From positions 1-13,754 of the forward strand of contig RDDY01000036.1 of the NCBI GenBank assembly GCA_003852805.1: a DNA stretch of 13,754 bases, read 5' to 3'. Below are positions 1 to 7,372 of the stretch, one piece after another. Source of the stretch: Chryseobacterium sp. Its GTDB lineage: Bacteria > Bacteroidota > Bacteroidia > Flavobacteriales > Weeksellaceae. Position numbers and translations under genes: made by a program. Below the pieces are notes generated by a model, which searched no databases, had not been told where the DNA came from, and saw only the letters and a list, made by a program, of their open reading frames with translations. The first letter of the stretch is position 1; each line of letters opens with the position of its first letter.

Positions 1-1
1 C

Positions 2-724
2 GATCGGCTGTACAAAAAAATCATAACCGCCGGCACGCACAAAGCGCCGAGCATCAAAGTGGCCGAAGCCGCCAAGGCGATAGAAAACGCACAGCGTGAC
101 GTTAACATTTCTTTCGTTAACGAGCTTGCCCTCATTTTCGATCGCATCGGTATCGACACCCACGATGTATTGGACGCGGCGGGAACCAAATACAACTTTC
201 TGAAATACAAACCGGGCTTGGTAGGCGGACACTGCATCTCGGTAGATCCGTATTACCTGGCACACAAGGCGGTGCAATGCGGCTACCATCCCGACGTTAT
301 TCTGTCGGGCCGCAGGGTGAATGATTCTGTGGCGCGCTTTGTAGCGAGCAAAGTGGTAAAATTATTGATAGCCAAAGGCGCCGTCATCCGTGATGCCGAA
401 GTGTTGATTCTGGGCATTACGTTCAAAGAAAACTGTCCCGATGTTCGCAATACAAAAGTTGTCGAAATTTATCAGGAATTGTGCGATTACGGCGCGAAAG
501 TAGATGTGCTGGATCCTTGGGCCGACGCCGCCGAGGTCAGGCGAGAGTACGCTATTGAGGTGGCCACAGTGCCGGCACCGGGCAAAAAGTACGACGCCGT
601 GGTATTGGCCGTGGCGCATGATGAGTTCTTGGCCATGGATTTGGATAAAATCCTCAAAAAGGATGCGGTGGTGTTTGACACGAAGGCGGTCTTAGACCGG
701 AAGAGGGTAGACGCCCGATTGTAA
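2..724 (+). CDS. UDP-N-acetyl-hexosamine 6-dehydrogenase, WbpO/TviB type (C-terminal part)
   Basis: The gene is cut by the left edge; the reading frame is open from base 2 and 240 codons are visible, a little over half of a normal protein of about 420-430 residues. The family oxidises C6 of UDP-GlcNAc or UDP-GalNAc to the uronic acid with two NAD+. The visible part holds the central helical domain and the C-terminal UDP-binding Rossmann domain. The catalytic-cysteine motif GLVGGHCISVDPYY is intact (Cys codon 233-235), followed by the substrate-loop motif GITFKENCPDVRNTK. The GLVGGHC form resembles WbpO/TviB proteins more than WbpA, so UDP-GalNAc is as possible a substrate as UDP-GlcNAc. A GTG at 59 is an internal valine, not the start. 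The next gene begins 2 nt after the stop, so the two are very likely cotranscribed. The product could feed the WbpB/WbpD-type enzymes downstream. Confidence 0.93.
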   Translation, partial: DRLYKKIITAGTHKAPSIKVAEAAKAIENAQRDVNISFVNELALIFDRIGIDTHDVLDAAGTKYNFLKYKPGLVGGHCISVDPYYLAHKAVQCGYHPDVILSGRRVNDSVARFVASKVVKLLIAKGAVIRDAEVLILGITFKENCPDVRNTKVVEIYQELCDYGAKVDVLDPWADAAEVRREYAIEVATVPAPGKKYDAVVLAVAHDEFLAMDLDKILKKDAVVFDTKAVLDRKRVDARL

Positions 725-726
725 AA

Positions 727-1962
727 ATGAAGTACGATGTAATCATCATAGGAGCGGGCTTGGTAGGATTGGCCACCGCCGTGCGGTTGCAACAGCTGCA
801 ACCGTCTTCCCGCATATTGATTCTGGAAAAAGAATCTCGCGTGGCCGCCCATCAATCGGGGCACAACAGTGGAGTCATCCACAGCGGAATCTATTACAAA
901 CCCGGAAGCCTGAAAGCCAAAAACTGTCTGGCGGGTTATCGGTCCATCATCCGTTTCGCCGAAGAGTACGGCATAGATTACGATTTGTGCGGAAAGATTA
1001 TCGTGGCCACCAATGAGGCCGAACTTCCGCTCTTGGAAAATATTTACCGCCGCGGCTTGCAAAACGGATTGTCGGGGCTGGAAAAACTCGCGCGCGAGGA
1101 ATTCCGCGAATGGGAGCCGCACTGCGAAGGCTTGGCTGCCGTCAGGGTTCCGCAGACGGGCATCATCGATTTTCCCGCGCTTGCCCGAAAACTGGCAGAG
1201 TTGTTCCAAGCAGCGGGGGGCAGATTGGAGTTCGGCCAAGAGGTGATGGGCATCAGCGAAAACATCGACGGTGTTTTTGTGCAGACGCGCAGCGACGAAT
1301 GGACAGGCGAACAACTAATAAGTTGCGGTGGCTTGTACAGCGATGCACTGACCTCGATGACAAGCGACAAGAACGATCTGATGATTATTCCGTTCCGTGG
1401 CGAATACTACAAGCTGCGCGACGAGAAAAAACACCTCGTGAAGAATTTGATTTATCCCGTGCCGAGTCCGGATTTCCCGTTTCTCGGCGTACATTTCACC
1501 CGAATGATCGGCGGTGAAATAGAAGCGGGACCAAATGCTGTTTTAGCACTGAGGAAAGAGGGATACGACTTTTTTGATATAGACCGAAAAGAATTGCTGC
1601 AAACAATCGCTTGGCCGGGTTTCCGCAAAATTGTTCGCAAATACGGCCGTACGGGCCTCGGGGAGATACACCGGTCGTTGTCCAAGAAGGCGTTTACCAA
1701 AGCGCTGCGCAGATTGGTGCCCGAACTTACGGAGGAAGACTTGATACGCGGCGGTGCAGGGGTGCGCGCGCAGGCCTGCGACCGCCAAGGCAAACTGCTG
1801 GACGATTTTGATATCCTGAGACAAGGCAGACTGATCCATGTAAGAAACGCACCGTCTCCGGCAGCAACTTCCTGCTTGGCGATAGGCGAGTACATCAGCC
1901 GACTGGCGCTGCCAACCCCTTCGGTAAGAGCACAGGTGCCCGCCTTGGCGCCGGCAGAGTGA
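727..1962 (+). CDS. lhgO: L-2-hydroxyglutarate oxidase (FAD-dependent, DAO family)
   Basis: This 411-residue flavoprotein has the usual LhgO/YgaF length. It oxidises L-2-hydroxyglutarate to 2-oxoglutarate, passing electrons through FAD to the membrane quinone pool. The FAD-binding GAGLVG motif is at residues 9-14, with the ribose-binding acidic residue at the end of strand 2 (E34). The family signature HNSGVIHSGIYYKPGSLK spans residues 46-63, and the C-terminal GVRAQACDRQGKLLDDF and HVRNAPSPAATS motifs are typical of LhgO. The ATG lies 2 nt after the upstream stop. Such an enzyme normally serves central metabolism, so its place in a polysaccharide operon is telling: WbpB-type dehydrogenases use 2-oxoglutarate as oxidant and release 2-hydroxyglutarate, which this enzyme could recycle. 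That link is inferred from context. Another 2-hydroxy acid cannot be excluded as substrate. Confidence 0.9.
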   Translation: MKYDVIIIGAGLVGLATAVRLQQLQPSSRILILEKESRVAAHQSGHNSGVIHSGIYYKPGSLKAKNCLAGYRSIIRFAEEYGIDYDLCGKIIVATNEAELPLLENIYRRGLQNGLSGLEKLAREEFREWEPHCEGLAAVRVPQTGIIDFPALARKLAELFQAAGGRLEFGQEVMGISENIDGVFVQTRSDEWTGEQLISCGGLYSDALTSMTSDKNDLMIIPFRGEYYKLRDEKKHLVKNLIYPVPSPDFPFLGVHFTRMIGGEIEAGPNAVLALRKEGYDFFDIDRKELLQTIAWPGFRKIVRKYGRTGLGEIHRSLSKKAFTKALRRLVPELTEEDLIRGGAGVRAQACDRQGKLLDDFDILRQGRLIHVRNAPSPAATSCLAIGEYISRLALPTPSVRAQVPALAPAE

Positions 1963-2035
1963 CAGCAATTTCCCGATTGAAAAACAGATTATTGTAAATT
2001 GACACCAACTTCCAACCCATAAAACGCTTAGCCGT

Positions 2036-2608
2036 ATGTCAGATTATTTTGCACACGAAACCGCCGTTATAGACCAGGGTGCTACCATAGGAGAAGGCAC
2101 CAAAATATGGCACTTCTCACACATCATGCCCAACTGTATCCTCGGTGAAAAATGCAACATCGGGCAGAATGTGGTGGTGTCGCCGGGCGTTGTGCTCGGA
2201 AAGAATGTGAAGGTGCAAAACAACGTGTCGATCTACGAAGGCGTTACCTGCGATGACGATGTTTTTCTGGGTCCGTCGATGGTGTTCACCAACGTCATCA
2301 ATCCGCGCAGCGCCGTCAACCGCCGCGGAGAATATCTGAAAACCCATGTGGGCAAAGGGGCTTCCATCGGCGCCAACGCCACCATTGTTTGCGGCCACAA
2401 TATCGGGGCGTTTGCCTTCATCGGTGCCGGCGCGGTGGTAACCAAGGAAGTGCCTCCGTATGCTTTGGTCGTGGGAAACCCCGCAAGACAAATGGGCTGG
2501 ATGAGCGAATACGGCCATCGGTTGGAGTTTGATGACGAAGGGCTGGCAAGCTGCGCGGAAAGCGGCGACCGATACCGTTTGGAAAACAACCGTGTAACGA
2601 AACTGTAG
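2036..2608 (+). CDS. wbpD: UDP-2-acetamido-3-amino-hexuronate N-acetyltransferase (WbpD/WlbB type)
   Basis: A 190-residue left-handed beta-helix acyltransferase. Hexapeptide repeats ([LIV]-G-x4) run from about residue 8 to 147. The conserved stretches NVINPRSAVNR (residues 86-96), KGASIGANATIVCGHNIG (about 107-124) and PPYALVVGNPAR (about 140-151) match WbpD/WlbB. These enzymes transfer acetyl from acetyl-CoA to the 3-amino group of UDP-GlcNAc3NA, giving UDP-GlcNAc(3NAc)A. The ATG follows an A-rich stretch without a Shine-Dalgarno sequence. The 73-nt gap after lhgO holds no gene. Immediate linkage to a WbpB-type dehydrogenase supports the assignment over a generic sugar O-acetyltransferase. 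The aminotransferase that would supply its substrate is not in the window. Confidence 0.88.
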   Translation: MSDYFAHETAVIDQGATIGEGTKIWHFSHIMPNCILGEKCNIGQNVVVSPGVVLGKNVKVQNNVSIYEGVTCDDDVFLGPSMVFTNVINPRSAVNRRGEYLKTHVGKGASIGANATIVCGHNIGAFAFIGAGAVVTKEVPPYALVVGNPARQMGWMSEYGHRLEFDDEGLASCAESGDRYRLENNRVTKL

Positions 2609-2614
2609 GAAGTG

Positions 2615-3631
2615 ATGAACGATAAGATAAAATTCGCCGTGGTGGGCTGCGGCCACATCGGAAAACGGCACGCTGAGATGATCAGCCGCAATCCGGAGTG
2701 CGAATTGGTGGCCTTGGTCGATGTGAAGAACAAACAGAAACTCGGCATCGACGGTTACGACGTTCCGTTTTATACCTCTCTGGAAAATCTGTTGGCGTCC
2801 GATTTGGAAATCGACGTAATCAACATCGCCACGCCCAACGGTTTCCATGCAGCGCAAGGATTACAGGTGTTGGAGTCGGGCCGTCATTTGGTCATAGAAA
2901 AACCCATGGCCCTCAGTCGTTGCGATGCCGAAGCGTTGATCTTCAAAGGTCTGCAACGCCACAAGCAAGTGTTCTGTGTGATGCAGAACCGCTACTCGCC
3001 GCCATCCGCATGGTTGAAAGAACTTTTGCTTTCGGGCAAACTGGGCGAAATCTACATGGTGCAGATCAATTGTTTTTGGAACCGCGATGACCGTTACTAT
3101 AAACCTGATAACTGGCACGGTGACAGGGATTTGGACGGCGGAACGCTGTTCACTCAGTTTTCGCATTTCATAGATTTGATGTATTGGTACTTCGGCGACA
3201 TCACCAACATCAGTGCGCGCTTTGCCGATTTTAACCACAAAGACTTAACCGATTTCGAAGATACGGGCATCGTCAATTTCGAATTCATCAACGGCGGCAT
3301 CGGTACGCTGAATTATTCTACCTCTGTGTGGAACAAGAATTTGGAGAGCAGCATTACCGTCATTGCGGAAAATGGCTCGCTGAAGGTGGCCGGTCAGTAC
3401 ATGAACGAGGTGGAATACTGCCACATAAAAGAGTATGAAATGCCCGAACTGGCACCCACCAATCCGGGCAACGATTACGGCGCCTACATGGGTTCTGCAG
3501 CCAACCATCATTTCATCATAGAAAATGTGGTGGATGTGCTCAAGGGGAGAAGTGTTATCACCACCAACGCCCTTGAAGGCCTGAAAGTGGTGGACATAAT
3601 AGAGAGGATATATAATTTGAAGCCGCGCTGA
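2615..3631 (+). CDS. wbpB: UDP-N-acetyl-glucosaminuronate 3-dehydrogenase (WbpB/WlbA type, Gfo/Idh/MocA family)
   Basis: From the ATG at 2615 the protein has 338 residues; a GTG at 2612 would add one residue and is less likely. It starts 6 nt after the wbpD stop. The N-terminal Rossmann fold shows GCGHIG (residues 11-16), and the family EKP motif, whose lysine lies in the active site, is at 95-97. The C-terminal sheet domain carries NRDDRYY (156-162), WHGDRDLDGG (167-176) and QFSHFIDL (181-188), typical of WbpB/WlbA. The enzyme oxidises C3 of UDP-GlcNAcA to the 3-keto sugar for transamination by a WbpE-type enzyme. WbpB-type enzymes are known to regenerate tightly bound NAD+ by reducing 2-oxoglutarate, which makes the nearby lhgO meaningful. 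The assignment rests on motifs plus the wbpD neighbour. Confidence 0.88.
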   Translation: MNDKIKFAVVGCGHIGKRHAEMISRNPECELVALVDVKNKQKLGIDGYDVPFYTSLENLLASDLEIDVINIATPNGFHAAQGLQVLESGRHLVIEKPMALSRCDAEALIFKGLQRHKQVFCVMQNRYSPPSAWLKELLLSGKLGEIYMVQINCFWNRDDRYYKPDNWHGDRDLDGGTLFTQFSHFIDLMYWYFGDITNISARFADFNHKDLTDFEDTGIVNFEFINGGIGTLNYSTSVWNKNLESSITVIAENGSLKVAGQYMNEVEYCHIKEYEMPELAPTNPGNDYGAYMGSAANHHFIIENVVDVLKGRSVITTNALEGLKVVDIIERIYNLKPR

Positions 3632-4089
3632 TCTCTACAATGTTGTTTTGGACATTCTGATCAGCTGATTATAGAAATCGCGTACTTGGCAACCGCGGTC
3701 GACTGTAATCTTTAGAACGCAGGAAATCTGCGACGGCGTGTAGTCTTGCTGTTTTGCGAAGACTGAATGATTAATGACGCTAACCGGTCGACAAAGAATA
3801 TCTAAAAAAACTATATTTGCGAGTTGAAAATATAATAACATCGCGCTTGGCAATCTAAAAGTAAAGAACTGGTGTCACAGAGAGCCGAGCAGGACTTTCT
3901 ACAATTTGACAGGCCTTAAACAATGCCGCGGTCTGGCTGTGCACCGGTTTGAACCTCGCCCGCTAGGAATCCAAGCTTCCTTTATAAATGCTCAATCGTA
4001 TACGTCAGGAAAGAATATATGCCGCTGTTATCACTTTCATCTCGTAAAATCTACTTTATAAAAACCAGGCTCGGAATCCAGGTTGGCAT
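3632..4089 (+). other. 458-nt noncoding gap upstream of wzx
   Basis: No convincing gene is seen on either strand. The stretch marks the change from the GC-richer wbpB side to the AT-richer wzx-wzy segment. It contains a 10-bp perfect palindrome ATCAGCTGAT (3660-3669), a small CGCAG/CTGCG inverted repeat (3718-3732) without a T-run, and a candidate promoter box at 3812-3819. The length suits a regulatory leader or a recombination scar; the sequence does not decide between them. Confidence 0.5.
3812..3819 (+). promoter_or_regulatory. Candidate Bacteroidota -7 promoter box (TATATTTG)
   Basis: The octamer TATATTTG fits the TAnnTTTG consensus used by the Bacteroidota primary sigma factor and lies in an A/T-rich stretch of the long gap before wzx. 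I see no clear TTG-type -33 box at the expected spacing, so the support is one element only. If used, transcription would start near 3826 and give a leader of about 260 nt before wzx. Confidence 0.3.
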
Positions 4090-5382
4090 ATGTTAACAAA
4101 GAACAGTTTTACCAAAGTTATCAATAGAGTGGTAATTGACCGTCTCTTTCGGGATTCCGTGTGGTCGTTATTTGGGAATGTCCTCGGGAAAGGATTGGCG
4201 CTTGTGGCGGGTATATTTATCGCACGCTTTCTGGGAAGCGAACCGTTCGGAGAATATGGGATAGTCAAGAACACGATTGTAACCATTGGTATGCTCTCGA
4301 CTTTCGGTCTCGGCTACACCTCAACTAAATTTATAGCAGAGAACCGAAATGCACGGCCGGCAATATTGCGTTCCATAGTAAATTTCACCTACGGCGTGAC
4401 GGTCGCCTTCAGTGGCTTAATGGCGGTGCTGATGTTTATTTTTTCTAATCATGTTGCCGGCAGTTTGTTACACAACATTTCCCTGGCCCCACTGCTGCGC
4501 GGGTTATCAATTTTAATTGTGTTCAACTCGATTACATTTTCCCAGATTGGAATTTTATCCGGTTTCGGACGATTCAAGCAGATTGCGAGAATCAACTCTT
4601 TGAGCGGGATTTTTATGCTGGTGACAAGCGTTTGTCTCACTTACTTCTTTGGTTTATCCGGTGCGCTCTATGCTCTTTTATTGGTTCAGGTTTTAAATGC
4701 AGCACTCAACGACCGTGAAATCAGATTGAGTCTTCCCAAAAAGAGATTTAAAGTATCGGAGCCGGCATTGCGGCGGGATATTTTACGAACCTCTTTGCCT
4801 GTTGCCATTCAGGAAGTTATTTATAGTTTGTCAACATGGTTAGCCGCCTTATTATTAGTCCGTATGACCACCTATGGCGAGTTGGGATTGTATTCGGCTG
4901 CAATGCAATGGAACGCTATTATCTTGTTCATCCCGGGGATTATGCGTAATGTAATATTGGCGCACTTATCGGAGATATCGCACGACAACGCAGACCATAA
5001 TACCATACTAAAGAGAGTGTTGATCATCAATTTCATCTCCGCGCTTGTCCCCTGCGTCATCATATTCCTATTCTCTGACATTATCGCATCAAGTTACGGG
5101 GCAACCTACGTTGGCCTAAGCGCTTTAATTTCATGGGCTGTCTTCGAAACACTTTTTTCCAGTGTCGGCAATGTCTATTCTCAGGCATATCTTTCTATTA
5201 ATAAACAAAAAGTGGTAACCATGATGCGAATTGGCCGCGACGCCGGTTTCTTGCTCTTGTTTGTTATGCTGTCCAGGGCAGAAATTCTCACGGGAGCCAA
5301 AGCGCTTATCGCAGCAGGAGTAATATCGCATGCGGTCTTTTTACTATTCGCATCACTGCTATATCATAAAATACGATCATGA
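4090..5382 (+). CDS. wzx: Wzx-type oligosaccharide flippase (polysaccharide transport family)
   Basis: A 430-residue integral membrane protein made largely of hydrophobic segments, close to the usual 400-480 residues with 12-14 helices. The N-terminal part (about residues 20-60), a short amphipathic start followed by GNVLGKGLALVAGIFIARFLGSEPFGEYG written here only as a position cue (key features: GKG, the ARFLG turn and FGEYG), is the typical opening of Wzx/MATE-like exporters of lipid-linked oligosaccharides. The role is to flip undecaprenyl-PP-linked repeat units across the inner membrane. The stop overlaps the next start as ATGA, indicating translational coupling to the putative polymerase. 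The sequence alone does not reveal which repeat unit it handles. The start at 4090 is the first ATG in frame after the noncoding gap. Confidence 0.9.
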   Translation: MLTKNSFTKVINRVVIDRLFRDSVWSLFGNVLGKGLALVAGIFIARFLGSEPFGEYGIVKNTIVTIGMLSTFGLGYTSTKFIAENRNARPAILRSIVNFTYGVTVAFSGLMAVLMFIFSNHVAGSLLHNISLAPLLRGLSILIVFNSITFSQIGILSGFGRFKQIARINSLSGIFMLVTSVCLTYFFGLSGALYALLLVQVLNAALNDREIRLSLPKKRFKVSEPALRRDILRTSLPVAIQEVIYSLSTWLAALLLVRMTTYGELGLYSAAMQWNAIILFIPGIMRNVILAHLSEISHDNADHNTILKRVLIINFISALVPCVIIFLFSDIIASSYGATYVGLSALISWAVFETLFSSVGNVYSQAYLSINKQKVVTMMRIGRDAGFLLLFVMLSRAEILTGAKALIAAGVISHAVFLLFASLLYHKIRS

Positions 5383-6557
5383 AAATAAAGCAGAACTTAA
5401 TGATTTTTTTAATCGTGATCTTTGTTTTACTTCTGGGGATGTCTTTTCACTCGGAATTTCTATCGGTGGACAGCGCCGGTGACGACGCGACCTCCACATT
5501 AACGCCTTATCTGTCAGCAGTTTTCTTAATCTTATCTGCGGTCACATTTCTAAATTTAAAAATTAAGAATGTTCCAAAGTTTCTGAAAATCACGCTTTTG
5601 ATAGTAGGCGCTTTCTTTGTCAGCATACTTCTGCCTGCAGGTTTGGGAGCTAATGTTGAAATATACCCTGAACTCCGTTCATTGATCATCCCGATGTTGG
5701 GCGTGCTTATAGGATCTCAATTGGAGCTATCCTCAAAAACGTTAAGGATGATATTGCTGATATTTATAGTTTGCATAGCTTTTTCGCTTTTGTCGCAAAT
5801 CTTGGCCAATGTAGGAGGTTTTATAATAACAGAGCAATACGCAACAGATTTGAAAAATATACTGGGAGTGATAGGCGCTACCGCTGTTGTTCTGACTGTT
5901 GGCTTTATTATTAACGGTAATAAAAACTTTGTTCTTAAGATATTCTACTTGTTCCTGCTGGTCCTTTTGCTTGTAGAACTGTTGACGCTGCGGGCAAGGG
6001 CTGCCACACTGATAGCTTTTGTAGCCTCAGCTGGCATGGTTATAAGCCACTATGGTGTCAGCCTAAAAAAGGTAGTTATCACTGTCGTAGTGCTTTTTGC
6101 AGGAATTATCCTTACCTCCTTGCTTATCCCCGATTCCGTAAGTTCATTTATATATGACAGTTTCTTCTTAAATCAGGACCGTGATTTCACAAGTGACCGT
6201 GCATACCGAAATCAAAAAGCCCTGGAATTTATAGCTGATAATTTATGGTTTGGAAACCTTGACGGCCGAGCTGCCGATTTTGGCTGGATCCATAACTATC
6301 TTCTCTTGCAACTATTTAATTTCGGCATTTTATTATCGTTGCCGTTAATATTGCTTTATTTTTACATTGCGTTCGTGGTGTTGAAAAATGTCTGGAGTCA
6401 CAACATTAACCAAATCGCCATGATCGGTTTTCCTGCAATGCTGGTGCCACTGGGGATATCGCTGGCTGAACCCACCCTGCCGTACGGGCCGGGTACAACA
6501 ACTCTCATAAACTTTATACTCCTCGGCATTGCACTGCGGGCAAAACAGCAAATTTAA
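5379..6557 (+). CDS. wzy: Wzy-type O-antigen/capsule repeat-unit polymerase
   Basis: A 392-residue protein with many hydrophobic segments and a larger hydrophilic loop at about residues 255-305. That loop contains charged residues and ends in WIHNYLL (from W303), close to the HN motif seen near the last periplasmic loop of Wzy/WaaL-like proteins, and is followed by further membrane segments. Wzy joins repeat units at the periplasmic face of the inner membrane. Wzy proteins are highly divergent, so the call depends on topology and on position: it overlaps wzx by 4 nt and is the only polymerase-like gene visible. An O-antigen ligase is the main alternative, but the pairing with wzx favours Wzy. 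Confidence 0.78.
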   Translation: MKIKQNLMIFLIVIFVLLLGMSFHSEFLSVDSAGDDATSTLTPYLSAVFLILSAVTFLNLKIKNVPKFLKITLLIVGAFFVSILLPAGLGANVEIYPELRSLIIPMLGVLIGSQLELSSKTLRMILLIFIVCIAFSLLSQILANVGGFIITEQYATDLKNILGVIGATAVVLTVGFIINGNKNFVLKIFYLFLLVLLLVELLTLRARAATLIAFVASAGMVISHYGVSLKKVVITVVVLFAGIILTSLLIPDSVSSFIYDSFFLNQDRDFTSDRAYRNQKALEFIADNLWFGNLDGRAADFGWIHNYLLLQLFNFGILLSLPLILLYFYIAFVVLKNVWSHNINQIAMIGFPAMLVPLGISLAEPTLPYGPGTTTLINFILLGIALRAKQQI

Positions 6558-6576
6558 AATATATTGATACATTCCC

Positions 6577-6714
6577 ATGATAGACATTACAGCGAATCAG
6601 TTTCATCACAAATTTGATAGATGCTTTGGACTGGGCGATGATCGTTGTAGTTCTAAAGAAGAGGTTTCACATGATATTATGAATCTTCTTTCGTCTGCTT
6701 TAATGTATCTTTAG
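6577..6714 (+). CDS. Possible 45-residue small ORF in the wzy-acetyltransferase gap
   Basis: ATG at 6577 opens 45 codons ending with TAG at 6712-6714. The predicted peptide begins MIDITANQFHHKFDRC and ends in a hydrophobic SSALMYL. I recognise no family. It sits in a 203-nt gap between genes that are otherwise tightly packed, has no Shine-Dalgarno sequence, and could equally be a chance ORF or the remnant of a lost gene. Confidence 0.18.
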   Translation: MIDITANQFHHKFDRCFGLGDDRCSSKEEVSHDIMNLLSSALMYL

Positions 6715-6760
6715 CGACAGGAGTGCAAAGTTCAACATGACTTCTTCTTAAACGATTGAA

Positions 6761-7372
6761 ATGCCCAGACTAAGTTATTTCTATGCAAAGCTGATAAAAA
6801 AAATACGCGGAAGCGCAATCAAAAAGTCGGTTATTGACCCCAGTTCTAAGATTGAAGCTGGTGGTAATATTGTTAACGTCAAAATGGATCGATTCTCTTT
6901 TTGTGGCTACGATTGTGAAATTGTAAATGCCTCGATAGGTCCATTCACTTCAATTGCGAACGATGTGGTGATAGGAGGAAGCATGCATCCTATCTCATGG
7001 ATTTCGACATCGCCGGTATTTTATAGCGGTAGAGATAGCGTAAAAGTAAAAATTGCTACGCATGAGCGGGAAAGTGATAAAGTAACTTATATCGGAGCTG
7101 ATGTGTGGATTGGTCAACGGGCGCTTGTGAAACAGGGAGTTGTCGTCGGGCATGGGGCGATCATTGGAATGGGGAGTGTAGTTATCCACGACGTCCCACC
7201 TTATGCAATTGTTGCCGGAAACCCGGCACGCTTGATTAGAATGCGTTTTGATGAGAACGTTGTTGCCCAGTTGCTCGCATCAGAGTGGTGGCTGGCGGAC
7301 GAAGAAACATTAAAGGCAGCCGGAGAATATGCTAAAGACCCTATCGAATTTATCAAAAGGATTAGAGGATGA
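6761..7372 (+). CDS. CatB-related O-acetyltransferase (hexapeptide repeat)
   Basis: A 203-residue left-handed beta-helix acyltransferase of the xenobiotic/CatB-like group. Hexapeptide repeats occur at about residues 30-75 and 110-150, interrupted by a loop. The GGSMHP segment supplies the likely catalytic histidine (H76), followed by SWISTSPVF. DVWIGQRALV and PPYAIVAGNPARLIRMRF then lead into the C-terminal SEWW segment typical of these proteins. In polysaccharide clusters they usually O-acetylate a sugar of the repeat unit with acetyl-CoA in the cytoplasm. N-acylation of an amino sugar is an alternative. The stop overlaps the downstream glycosyltransferase start as ATGA, so the two are coupled. 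Confidence 0.82.
   Translation: MPRLSYFYAKLIKKIRGSAIKKSVIDPSSKIEAGGNIVNVKMDRFSFCGYDCEIVNASIGPFTSIANDVVIGGSMHPISWISTSPVFYSGRDSVKVKIATHERESDKVTYIGADVWIGQRALVKQGVVVGHGAIIGMGSVVIHDVPPYAIVAGNPARLIRMRFDENVVAQLLASEWWLADEETLKAAGEYAKDPIEFIKRIRG

Noticed and set aside
487..1314. Long antisense open frame (275 codons) across the dehydrogenase/lhgO junction
   Set aside because: It lies opposite two strongly supported genes, its translation resembles no family I know, and GC-rich codon usage on the + strand commonly creates such shadows.
2117..2857. Antisense open frame (246 codons) opposite wbpD and the start of wbpB
   Set aside because: Both + strand genes have clear family motifs; the antisense product is rich in His/Val without a recognisable domain.
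3718..3732. CGCAG/CTGCG hairpin as a terminator after wbpB
   Set aside because: Only a 5-bp stem with no T-run afterwards.
3940..3980. GGTTTGAACC segment as a tRNA T-arm or attachment site
   Set aside because: The flanking bases do not form a T-stem and no other tRNA arms can be drawn.
3831..4063. Open + strand stretch of about 77 codons without a usable start codon in the gap before wzx
   Set aside because: No ATG near its beginning, no recognisable protein motif, and this length can arise by chance. It might be gene debris, but I cannot support that.
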